Positions 7,791 to 14,706 of a DNA stretch of 64,000 nt are shown here, one piece after another; position 1 is the first letter of the stretch, and each line of letters begins with the position of its first letter. The DNA is from Micromonospora sp. MH99 (GTDB lineage Bacteria; Actinomycetota; Actinomycetes; Mycobacteriales; Micromonosporaceae): contig NZ_MUZA01000009.1 of NCBI RefSeq assembly GCF_021442385.1, positions 87,112-151,111 of the forward strand. The letters are read 5' to 3'. Made by a program: the position numbers and the translations under genes. The notes under the pieces are model-generated. The model was not told the origin of the DNA and did not search any database. It saw only the letters and a program-made list of their open reading frames with translations.

Positions 7791-8885
7791 TCAGCGCCGC
7801 TCTGGCTCGTCGACGACCGGAAAGGCCTGCCGCACCTCCGCCAGGAACTCGTCCCGCCGCGCGGCGTACGTGCTGACCGCCGCCCACAGCGCCTCCAGCG
7901 CGGCCTGCAGCGGGTCCGACTCACCAGCGGCCATCAGTGCCGGTAGCGCCATCGGGACCGGGTCCACCGGGGCGTCGAGAACCGCGCCGAGCGAATCAGC
8001 CGGGCCGTGACCCGCCGGGCGCAGCGAGACGGTGGAGAAGATGACGGGCGGCTCGCCCCGGATCCGTGTCCACAGTGCCGTGTGATCGGCGAACTCGGCG
8101 GGTAGCGGCTCGCCCCGATCCAGGGCCGTCCACGCCGGTGTCATCCAGTCCAGGTCCGCGATGCCGGCGACGGTGAACGCCCGCCGTGCGGCCCAGATCG
8201 CGATCTGGCGCTGAATGCCGGCGCCGGCCGCCGCCACCCCGTCGACCAGGTCGCGGTCCAGCAAGGCGATGCCGTGGACGTTGCCGCGCACCTGCCGGAG
8301 CCGTTCACTTGGCGCACGACCGCCCCAGCGCCGCAGCTCATCCCGCCTTCGGTACTCCTGATCGCGGCGCTCCCGCTCCAACCGCCTGAGCATCTCGGCC
8401 TCGACCTGCTCCCACAGGGTCGGCGGGGGTGGCAACCCGGCCGCCCAGCCGTGCCAGTACGCGGCGGCCCGGCTGGTCTGGCGCACGATCGCGTCGGCGC
8501 GCGGCACGGCGGCTCGGGAACCCTCGCCCGTCGAGCCCTCCGGCCACAGGCACAACAGGTAGCGGTCCGGCCGCCGATCCATGTACGTGTAATCGTCCTC
8601 GTCCAGCTCGTCGGGGTCGAACCCGCCGAACGGGTCCCGCCCCTCGTCCATGCCCGTGGCGCAGTACCGCACGCGGTAGACCGGCAGCCGGCCGGCGTCC
8701 TGCCCCTCGGGGGTCAGCGGCAACGGGGCGAGTGACCCGTCGCCCCAGGGGACCAGGTCAACCACCGGGGCCCTGGGCAGAAACGACGCCTCCACCACCT
8801 CCTCCCACTCCTGCGCCGCGGCCGACGGCTCACCGTCGTACACCTCGACTCGGAAGTGGACCCGCCCGGTGTGCGTGCCGGTCAT
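7791..8885 (-). CDS. Main part of a conserved hypothetical gene split by a 20-bp duplication
   Basis: Reading frame of 364 residues beginning MTGTHTGRVHFRVEVYDGE. This is not a natural N-terminus: the ORF immediately upstream (8882-9049) ends in the same MTGTHTG, and deleting one copy of the 20-bp repeat joins the two into one continuous protein of about 413 residues. The body shows DLVPWGDGSLAPLPL, YRVRYCATGMDEG and DRYLLCLWPE segments common in a widespread actinobacterial hypothetical family, then a charged helix (ERERRDQEYRRRDELRR) and a C-terminal half of WAARRAFTVAGIADLDWMTPAW type. Function unknown. The ATG of this frame overlaps the TGA of the upstream piece (ATGA), so it could still be made by reinitiation. 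Confidence 0.75.
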   Translation of the reverse strand: MTGTHTGRVHFRVEVYDGEPSAAAQEWEEVVEASFLPRAPVVDLVPWGDGSLAPLPLTPEGQDAGRLPVYRVRYCATGMDEGRDPFGGFDPDELDEDDYTYMDRRPDRYLLCLWPEGSTGEGSRAAVPRADAIVRQTSRAAAYWHGWAAGLPPPPTLWEQVEAEMLRRLERERRDQEYRRRDELRRWGGRAPSERLRQVRGNVHGIALLDRDLVDGVAAAGAGIQRQIAIWAARRAFTVAGIADLDWMTPAWTALDRGEPLPAEFADHTALWTRIRGEPPVIFSTVSLRPAGHGPADSLGAVLDAPVDPVPMALPALMAAGESDPLQAALEALWAAVSTYAARRDEFLAEVRQAFPVVDEPERR

Positions 8886-8905
8886 CCGGTGTGCGTGCCG
8901 GTCAT
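8866..8905. repeat. 20-bp perfect tandem duplication causing a frameshift
   Basis: CCGGTGTGCGTGCCGGTCAT occurs at 8866-8885 and again at 8886-8905 without mismatch. On the minus strand each copy begins ATGACCGGCACGCACACCGG. Because 20 is not a multiple of three, the second copy shifts the frame and creates TGA directly overlapping the ATG of the other copy. Confidence 0.95.
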
Positions 8906-9049
8906 CAGGAACAGCGCGCCCGCCTGGCCGGCCCCGCAGAGGCCGTTCGCCTGCCCGGCGAACGCCCCGCTCATGTCCGGCAGCTCACGACTCGTCACGT
9001 AAATCTGCCCGTAGGCGACCGGCGCCGGGCCGTCGAAGAGAACGCGCAT
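8882..9049 (-). CDS. N-terminal piece of the split hypothetical gene
   Basis: A 55-residue frame, MRVLFDGPAPVAYGQIYVTS through GALFLMTGTHTG, ending at a TGA (8882-8884) that overlaps the ATG of the next frame. Its sequence reads like the N-terminus of the same hypothetical family as the downstream frame (MxVLxDGPxPVAYGQIYV ... LCGA ... LFLxTGxHTG, from memory of related proteins), so I regard the two as one gene broken by the 20-bp duplication. No strong ribosome site is seen before ATG 9049. Confidence 0.7.
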   Translation of the reverse strand: MRVLFDGPAPVAYGQIYVTSRELPDMSGAFAGQANGLCGAGQAGALFLMTGTHTG

Positions 9050-9226
9050 CGGCCGATCCTGCCATCGACCGGCGGACGCCCGCTGTCCCCTCGACCCGAC
9101 GGCACGCGGGTGATCTGTCCGAGACCCGACCAGGGTTCGCGGGCGCGGCCACTACCGCAGGAAACCGCTTACCCGACGGCTATTGACGGTCATCGTTGGC
9201 TCTCAGTACCGTGATGCGGGCAGCGA

Positions 9227-9238
9227 GAAAGCGCTTTC
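9227..9238. promoter_or_regulatory. LacI-type operator before the ThuA/dehydrogenase gene
   Basis: Perfect 12-bp palindrome GAAAGCGCTTTC with a central CG step, the hallmark of LacI/GalR operators, 31 bases before the start at 9270. It differs by one base from the palindrome beside the LacI gene at 27372 and by two from the one before the importer operon at 26320, which suggests the same repressor. Confidence 0.7.
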
Positions 9239-9269
9239 CGACCCTCACCGTCCGACAGGGAGCGCCCCC

Positions 9270-12200
9270 ATGCCCAAACACCTGCGCGCGATCTGCCTCG
9301 CCCTGCTCGCCATCGCCACCGTGCTGAGCACCACCACCGCCCTGCCCGCCCAGGCCGCCCCGCGCTTCCGGGTGCTGGTCTTCTCGAAGATCACCAACTA
9401 CTACCACGACTCGATCCCGGCCGGCGTCGCCGCGATCCAGCAGCTCGGCGCCACGCACAACTTCGACGTCGTCGCCACCACCGACGCGGCCGCCTTCACC
9501 GACGCCAACCTCGCCACCTTCGACGCACTGGTCTTCAACAACACCAACTCCACCCCCGCCTCGGGTGACCTGCTCAACGCCAGCCAGCGCGCGGCTTTGC
9601 AGACGTTCATCCGCAACGGCGGCGGCTGGGCCGGCCTGCACGCCGCCTCGGCAAGCGAACGCGACTGGCCGTGGTACGAGGGCCTGGTCGGCACCATCTT
9701 CGACCACCACCCCGACTTCTCGGCCACCGGCGGCACGTACCCGGGTCGGGTCAAGGTGCTGGACCGCGCCCACCCCTCCACCCGCAACCTCCCGGAGCTG
9801 TGGGAGCAGAGCGAGGAGTGGTACAACTGGCGGACCAACCCCACCGGCAACGTGCACACCCTCGCGCAGATCAAGGTGCGCGACGGGATCAGCGGCCTGG
9901 ACGAGGGCGTCGACCACGCGTACTCCTGGTGTCAGCGCTACGACGGCGGCCGGTCCTGGTTCACCGCCGGCGGGCACGCCAGCTCCCGGTTCAGCGAGCC
10001 GGCGTTCCTGGAGCATCTGCGCTACGGCATCGAGTGGGCCGCCGGCGCGGTCGCCGGCGACTGCTCCGCCACCAGAACCGGAAACTTCGAGCGGGTGGGC
10101 CTGGTCACCGAGAACCTCGCCGACCCCTTCGAGCTGGCCGTCGCCCCGGACCGGAAGGTCTACTACATCCAGCGCACCGGCGCGCTCAAGGTGGTCAACT
10201 CGGACACGCTCCAGGTCACCACGCTGCTCGACTTCGCCTACACCTCGGCGATGACCGACCAGTCCGACGGGCTGCTCGGGATGACCCTGGACCGCAACTT
10301 CGCCAGCAACGGCTGGGTCTACCTGCTCTGGTCGGACAAGACCCTCAAACAGCTCAACCTGTCCCGGTTCACCGTAGCGAACAACAGCGTCGCGCTGTCC
10401 TCCGAGAAGCGGCTGCTGACCGTTCCGACGTACCGCGGTGTGGGTCGCGCCAACTCGCACATGGGCGGCTCGCTGGCCATGGACGCGGCCGGTCGCCTGT
10501 ACGCAGCGATCGGTGACAACACCGACCCGTTCGCCTCCAGCGGTTACACCCCTATCGACGAGCAGGCCGGTCGGGCCGCCTGGGACGCGCAGGGCACCGC
10601 CGGCAACACCAACGACCTGCGCGGCAAGATCCTGCGCATCACCCCGCAAGCCGACGGTACGTACACCGTGCCGAGCGGCAACCTCTTCCCGGCCGGCACG
10701 GCGAAGACCCGGCCGGAGATCTACGCGATGGGCATGCGCAACCCGTTCCGGATCACCATCGAGCCGCAGACGAACGCGGTGCTGGTCGGCGACTACGGCC
10801 CGGACGCCCGCGCCGCCGACCCCAACCGCGGTCCGGAGGGGACAGTCGAGTTCAACCGCATCACCGCCGCCGGCAACTACGGCTGGCCGTACTGCGTGGG
10901 CAACAACATCCCGTTCACCGACTACAACTTCGCCACCAGCACCTCCGGGGCGAAGTTCACCTGCGCCGCACCGACGAACAACTCCCCCAACAACACCGGT
11001 CTGACCGCCCTGCCGGCGGCGAAGCCGGCACTGGTCTGGTACGCGTACTCCGCCTCCAGCCAGTTCCCGGAGGTCGGCACCGGGGGCGGTGGCCCGATGA
11101 GCGGGCCGGTCTACGACTACGACCCGGCCAACAGCCGCACCACGAAGTTCCCGGAGTACTTCGACGGCAAGTGGATCACCTACGAGTTCACCCGCAAGTG
11201 GTTCAAGACGCTCTCGATCCACCGGACCGCGCAGACCTTCACCACCTCGCGCTTCGGTCCCACCGCCGTCGGCGACCTCCAGTCGATCAACGGAATCTTC
11301 GACAACATGAGCTGGATCCAGCCCTTCGAGGCGGAGTTCGGGCCGGACGGCTCGCTCTACGTCATCGACTTCGGTGAGGGCACCGGCAGCGGTCGCGGCG
11401 GCAGCAACGCCGGCGCCGGCATCTACCGGATCGACTACGTGGCCAACGGCCGACCGCCGACCGCGAAGATCGCCGCCACTCCGGACAGCGGACGTACGCC
11501 GCTCGCGGTCAGCTTCTCCTCGGCCGGGACGGCGACCGGTGACGGCTCGGCGCTCAGCTATGCCTGGGACTTCACCAACGACGGCACCACCGACTCCACC
11601 GCCGCCAATCCGAGCTTCACCTACTCGGCGGCCGGGAGGTTCACCGCCCGGCTGACCGTCCGCAACACCGGCAACGGCCTGACCGCCAGCGCCGTCACCG
11701 ACGTGGTGGTCGGCAACACCCGACCCACGGTGACCATCACCGTGCCCGACGGCGGGTTCTTCGACTTCGGCGACAAGATCCCGTACACGGTGACGGTCAC
11801 CGATCCGGAGGACACCACCATCGACTGCGCCAAGGTGACCGTCCAGACCCAGCTCGGCCACGACACGCACGCCCACCCGCTGGACGTCTACACCGGCTGC
11901 TCGGGACTGCTCGCCACCGAGGCGGACGCGGGTGACGGCCACGGGCCGGGACAGAACCTCTACACCGTCGTGACCGCGCAGTACACCGACGGCGGCGCGG
12001 CCGGCGGCGTACCGGCGCTGACCGGCTCGACCCGGGCGCAGCTGCAACCCAAGAGCAAGGAGGCCGAGCACGTCAGCGGCCAGTCCGGCCTCGTGGTGAA
12101 CGACCGGACCACCGCCCGCGCCGGCAAGCGGCTCGGCGACGTCGACCACAACGACTGGGCGGCGTACGGGCCGGTGGACCTGCGCAACATCGGCTCGGTG

Positions 12201-12734
12201 ACGCTCGGGGTGACCAACGGCGGGCTCGGCGGCGTCATCGAGCTGCGCACCGGCTCCCCCACCGGCACCCTGATCGGCTCGGCCACCATCGGCTCGACCG
12301 GCGGATGGGACAACCTGGTCTCGCCGACCGTCACGCTCACCAACAAACCCGCCGGCACCACCGTCCTGTACGCGAAGTTCGTCAACGCCACCCAGGTCGG
12401 CGGCACGCCGGACCTGATGTCGCTGGACTGGCTGCGGTTCAACGGCGCCGGCGTCAAACAGGAACCGGGCGGAACGCTGTCGCTCGCGGCCAACCCGGCC
12501 AGCGGCACCGCCCCGCTGACCACCACGCTGACCGCCACCGCGACCGCACCGTCCGGGCAGAGCATCACCGACTACGCGTGGGACTTCGGCGACAACAGCG
12601 CCATCTCGCACGGCGCGACAATGCGGTCGACGAGTCACAGCTACGCGCGCAAGGGCACCTACACCGCCCGGGTGACGATCACGTACACCAGCGGGGAGAC
12701 CCGCTCGCTCAACCTGACCGTCACGGTCAGCTGA
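9270..12734 (+). CDS. Secreted ThuA / PQQ-type sugar dehydrogenase / PKD / CBM6-like multidomain protein
   Basis: Protein of 1154 residues from ATG 9270 (AGGGAG upstream). Signal peptide about 1-31 (cleavage near AQA). Residues about 33-265 are a ThuA domain, a class I glutamine-amidotransferase-like fold (FRVLVFSKITNYYHDSIPAG, GGGWAGLHAASASE). Residues about 275-720 are a glucose/sorbosone-dehydrogenase beta-propeller (FELAVAPDRKVYYIQRTGAL, LRGKILRITPQADGTY, MGMRNPFRI, YGWPYCVGNN). A PKD domain follows (about 735-820, YAWDFTNDGTTD), then a carbohydrate-binding CBM6-like beta-sandwich (about 915-1065, KEAEHVSGQSGLVV, DWAAYGPVDLRNIGSV) and a final PKD domain (DYAWDFGDNS). ThuA proteins take part in 3-keto-glycoside metabolism in rhizobia; an extracellular fusion would oxidise or process a sugar at the cell surface. 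The palindrome upstream links it to the LacI-controlled operon near 27 kb. Confidence 0.85.
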   Translation: MPKHLRAICLALLAIATVLSTTTALPAQAAPRFRVLVFSKITNYYHDSIPAGVAAIQQLGATHNFDVVATTDAAAFTDANLATFDALVFNNTNSTPASGDLLNASQRAALQTFIRNGGGWAGLHAASASERDWPWYEGLVGTIFDHHPDFSATGGTYPGRVKVLDRAHPSTRNLPELWEQSEEWYNWRTNPTGNVHTLAQIKVRDGISGLDEGVDHAYSWCQRYDGGRSWFTAGGHASSRFSEPAFLEHLRYGIEWAAGAVAGDCSATRTGNFERVGLVTENLADPFELAVAPDRKVYYIQRTGALKVVNSDTLQVTTLLDFAYTSAMTDQSDGLLGMTLDRNFASNGWVYLLWSDKTLKQLNLSRFTVANNSVALSSEKRLLTVPTYRGVGRANSHMGGSLAMDAAGRLYAAIGDNTDPFASSGYTPIDEQAGRAAWDAQGTAGNTNDLRGKILRITPQADGTYTVPSGNLFPAGTAKTRPEIYAMGMRNPFRITIEPQTNAVLVGDYGPDARAADPNRGPEGTVEFNRITAAGNYGWPYCVGNNIPFTDYNFATSTSGAKFTCAAPTNNSPNNTGLTALPAAKPALVWYAYSASSQFPEVGTGGGGPMSGPVYDYDPANSRTTKFPEYFDGKWITYEFTRKWFKTLSIHRTAQTFTTSRFGPTAVGDLQSINGIFDNMSWIQPFEAEFGPDGSLYVIDFGEGTGSGRGGSNAGAGIYRIDYVANGRPPTAKIAATPDSGRTPLAVSFSSAGTATGDGSALSYAWDFTNDGTTDSTAANPSFTYSAAGRFTARLTVRNTGNGLTASAVTDVVVGNTRPTVTITVPDGGFFDFGDKIPYTVTVTDPEDTTIDCAKVTVQTQLGHDTHAHPLDVYTGCSGLLATEADAGDGHGPGQNLYTVVTAQYTDGGAAGGVPALTGSTRAQLQPKSKEAEHVSGQSGLVVNDRTTARAGKRLGDVDHNDWAAYGPVDLRNIGSVTLGVTNGGLGGVIELRTGSPTGTLIGSATIGSTGGWDNLVSPTVTLTNKPAGTTVLYAKFVNATQVGGTPDLMSLDWLRFNGAGVKQEPGGTLSLAANPASGTAPLTTTLTATATAPSGQSITDYAWDFGDNSAISHGATMRSTSHSYARKGTYTARVTITYTSGETRSLNLTVTVS

Positions 12735-12742
12735 TCACAGGT

Positions 12743-12776
12743 CGGTGGCGGACGGGCCACACCCCGTCCGCCACCG
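12743..12776 (+). terminator. Hairpin terminator after the ThuA protein gene
   Basis: Arms CGGTGGCGGACGGG (12743-12756) and CCCGTCCGCCACCG (12763-12776), 14 bp without mismatch, begin 9 bases after the stop codon. Confidence 0.8.
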
Positions 12777-12897
12777 CCGAGACGGCCGCGCGGAGCCGCT
12801 GACGGCAGATATCTTGGCGACATCCACCCAGGCGCTGTGACCTATTGCCCACGTCCGGGGGCAGCGGGTTCCGGCAGTCGGTACCTACAGTCGGGCC

Positions 12898-13431
12898 ATG
12901 AGCACCGACACCGACGTGCGGGTCTGGCTCCGCGACCGGGGCGCTGAGCAGATCGCACATCCCGGCGGCAATCTGTACGCCCACCTCTGTCGCGTCAGCG
13001 AACGACTCGCCGCGCTCGGCTGCGACGGCGACGTACAGGTTGCGGGCCTCACCCACGCCGTCTACGGAACCGACGGGTTCGACCGCACCCTGCTCGACCG
13101 GGCCGATCGTGCGGTCCTGCGGGATCTGATCGGCGCGGACGCCGAGGAACTGGTCTATCTGTACGGCGCCTGCGACCGGGAACGCAGTTGGCCGGAGCTG
13201 GCCACGACCGGCCAGGTGTTCGACAGGTTTGTCGGTCAGGTGAGAACGACGGGCGGGGCTCGCCGTCGGTCGCTCATCGACCTGAGCATCGTCAACGAAC
13301 TGGACGTCATCGAGCACGATCGCGCGGTGGCCGAGCGGCACGGCGCCTACTTCCGGGCGCTGTTCGCCTCCTGGGCGCCGGCGGCCTCCGCACCGGTCAT
13401 CGACGACGCGCAGCGGGTCCTGGGGGCATGA
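12898..13431 (+). CDS. DUF6817 domain protein
   Basis: Cytosolic protein of 177 residues. Conserved-looking motifs HPGGNLYAHLCRVSERL and VAGLTHAVYGTDGF (residues about 20-60) contain histidines and an aspartate arranged like a degenerate HD-type hydrolase; this matches the DUF6817 family as I remember it. SLIDLSIVNELDVIEHD near 125-140 is another block. No biochemical function is known. The stop overlaps the ATG of the CoaD-like gene (ATGA), so the two products are almost certainly made together. Confidence 0.7.
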   Translation: MSTDTDVRVWLRDRGAEQIAHPGGNLYAHLCRVSERLAALGCDGDVQVAGLTHAVYGTDGFDRTLLDRADRAVLRDLIGADAEELVYLYGACDRERSWPELATTGQVFDRFVGQVRTTGGARRRSLIDLSIVNELDVIEHDRAVAERHGAYFRALFASWAPAASAPVIDDAQRVLGA

Positions 13432-13847
13432 CACCCGGACGCGTGCGAGCCGTCTACCCCGGCACCTTCGATCCCTTCACCCCCGGGCATGTGAACGTGG
13501 TGAACCGGGCACGCGAGCTCTTCGACGAAGTGGTCGTGCTCGTCGCGGTCAACAGCAGCAAGCGTCCGGGCACCGACGAGGTGCGGCGGGCGGCCGCCGT
13601 ACGGGCCGTCCTGCCGGTCGAGTGGACGTCCGTCACCGTTGTGGCCTGGAACGGGTTGACCACCACGTACTGCCACCAGCACGACGTGGGAGTGATCGTT
13701 CGAGGCGTGCGCAACACCACCGATCTCCGGTACGAGCACCAACTCGCCGCGATGAACCAGGCGCTGGGTGTTCCTACGGTGTTCCTGCCCGCGCAGCCCG
13801 AACTGGCCGCCGTCTCGTCGACAGCGGTGCGCACGCTGGGGCGCTGA
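13428..13847 (+). CDS. Phosphopantetheine-adenylyltransferase (CoaD)-like nucleotidyltransferase
   Basis: Protein of 139 residues starting at the ATG that overlaps the preceding stop. It carries the cytidylyltransferase-fold signature YPGTFDPFTPGHVNVV with the T/HxGH nucleotide-binding motif, a lysine in VNSSKRPG, the VIVRGVRNTTDLRYEHQLAAMN segment that binds 4'-phosphopantetheine and ATP in CoaD, and VSSTAVRTL corresponding to the ISSS motif. It stops about 20 residues short of canonical CoaD (about 160), lacking the terminal helix. The catalytic set looks intact, so it is an active paralogue rather than a relic, possibly with a changed acceptor. Pairing with DUF6817 is the unusual feature; the housekeeping coaD is expected elsewhere. 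Confidence 0.8.
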   Translation: MTPGRVRAVYPGTFDPFTPGHVNVVNRARELFDEVVVLVAVNSSKRPGTDEVRRAAAVRAVLPVEWTSVTVVAWNGLTTTYCHQHDVGVIVRGVRNTTDLRYEHQLAAMNQALGVPTVFLPAQPELAAVSSTAVRTLGR

Positions 13848-13902
13848 CCGTTTCCGCCGGCTCGGCGCGGGGAACTGCTCGGGGTAGAGGTGAGGGGAAA
13901 AG

Positions 13903-14658
13903 ATGAGCCGGTACGTACTGTCGCCGACCGCCCGGGCGCTGATCCTGCCGGTGCTGGGCACCGTCGCGCTGAGCACCGCCTGCACGACGGGTGGGGACAC
14001 GCCCGACGCGGCGTCGTCGACCGGGTCGGCGACGAGCGCGGCGGCCACCCCGAGCCCGACAGGGCAACCATCCGCGAGCGCCAGTGGGCCGGTCACCATC
14101 CCCACGTCGGCGTTCGTCGAGCTGCCCGCCGAGCTGCGAAAGTCCCCCCGCCGCACGACGCCCGTCACCGAGGCCCTACCGACGCTGTGTGGCAACGAGT
14201 TCGGCACCGGGGGCCGGCAGGTCACCGCGAGCGCGGCGATGACTGTGACCTACAAGAAGGCCGGCGAGGCCGACAGCAACACGCCGCAGGGCATGATCCA
14301 CCAGACCATCTTCACCTTCGAGGGTGACGGCGCTTCGAACTACCTGCGACGCCTGCGCGACGCGGTGCAGGCGTGCCCCTCGTACGACCAGGGCGGCAAC
14401 CCCGTCACGGTCACGAGCAAGGCGTTGCCCGGCGTCGGGGACGAGGCGTTGCTGGTGACCCGCACGTGGGCCACCACGAGTCTGAGCGGCGAGCGTACCG
14501 GCGAGGGCGAGTCCTCCGCCCAGATCGCCGTGGCCCGGGTCGACGGGGCGGTGACCGTGTTCCACGACCAGGGCTGGGAGGGCAGCAGCGGCAACCCGAC
14601 CATCCTGGACCGGACCGTGCGCGACGGTGTGCGGGCGATCGACGCCTGGCAGCGCTGA
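13903..14658 (+). CDS. Lipoprotein with PknH-like sensor-type domain
   Basis: Protein of 251 residues. An N-terminal segment ARALILPVLGTVALSTAC ends in a lipobox (LSTAC, Cys near residue 27), followed by a Thr/Ser/Pro-rich linker to about residue 70. The remaining extracellular domain (about 75-251) has cysteines in TLCGNEFG and VQACPSYD, and alternating strands (MTVTYKKAGEAD, SSAQIAVARVDGAVTVF, VRDGVRAIDAWQR), resembling the PknH-type sensor domains found as free lipoproteins in actinobacteria. GAGGGG five bases before the ATG supports the start. No ligand can be inferred. Confidence 0.75.
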   Translation: MSRYVLSPTARALILPVLGTVALSTACTTGGDTPDAASSTGSATSAAATPSPTGQPSASASGPVTIPTSAFVELPAELRKSPRRTTPVTEALPTLCGNEFGTGGRQVTASAAMTVTYKKAGEADSNTPQGMIHQTIFTFEGDGASNYLRRLRDAVQACPSYDQGGNPVTVTSKALPGVGDEALLVTRTWATTSLSGERTGEGESSAQIAVARVDGAVTVFHDQGWEGSSGNPTILDRTVRDGVRAIDAWQR

Positions 14659-14701
14659 CGGAAGGTGGGGCGGCGCCGACGGCACCGCCCCACGCTCCGT
14701 C
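14657..14701. terminator. Bidirectional hairpin terminator between convergent genes
   Basis: Inner arms GTGGGGCGG (14665-14673) and CCGCCCCAC (14685-14693), with outer GACGGA/TCCGTC pairing, fill the whole gap between the lipoprotein stop and the stop of the minus-strand subtilase at 14707. It can serve both genes. Confidence 0.8.
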
Positions 14702-14706
14702 AGGAA

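Noticed and set aside
9180..12638. A 1152-codon open frame antisense to the ThuA/dehydrogenase gene
   Set aside because: Its translation is low-complexity (Gly/Val/Arg-rich, no domain) and is the usual antisense shadow of a very GC-rich gene. The plus strand encodes clear domains and a signal peptide.
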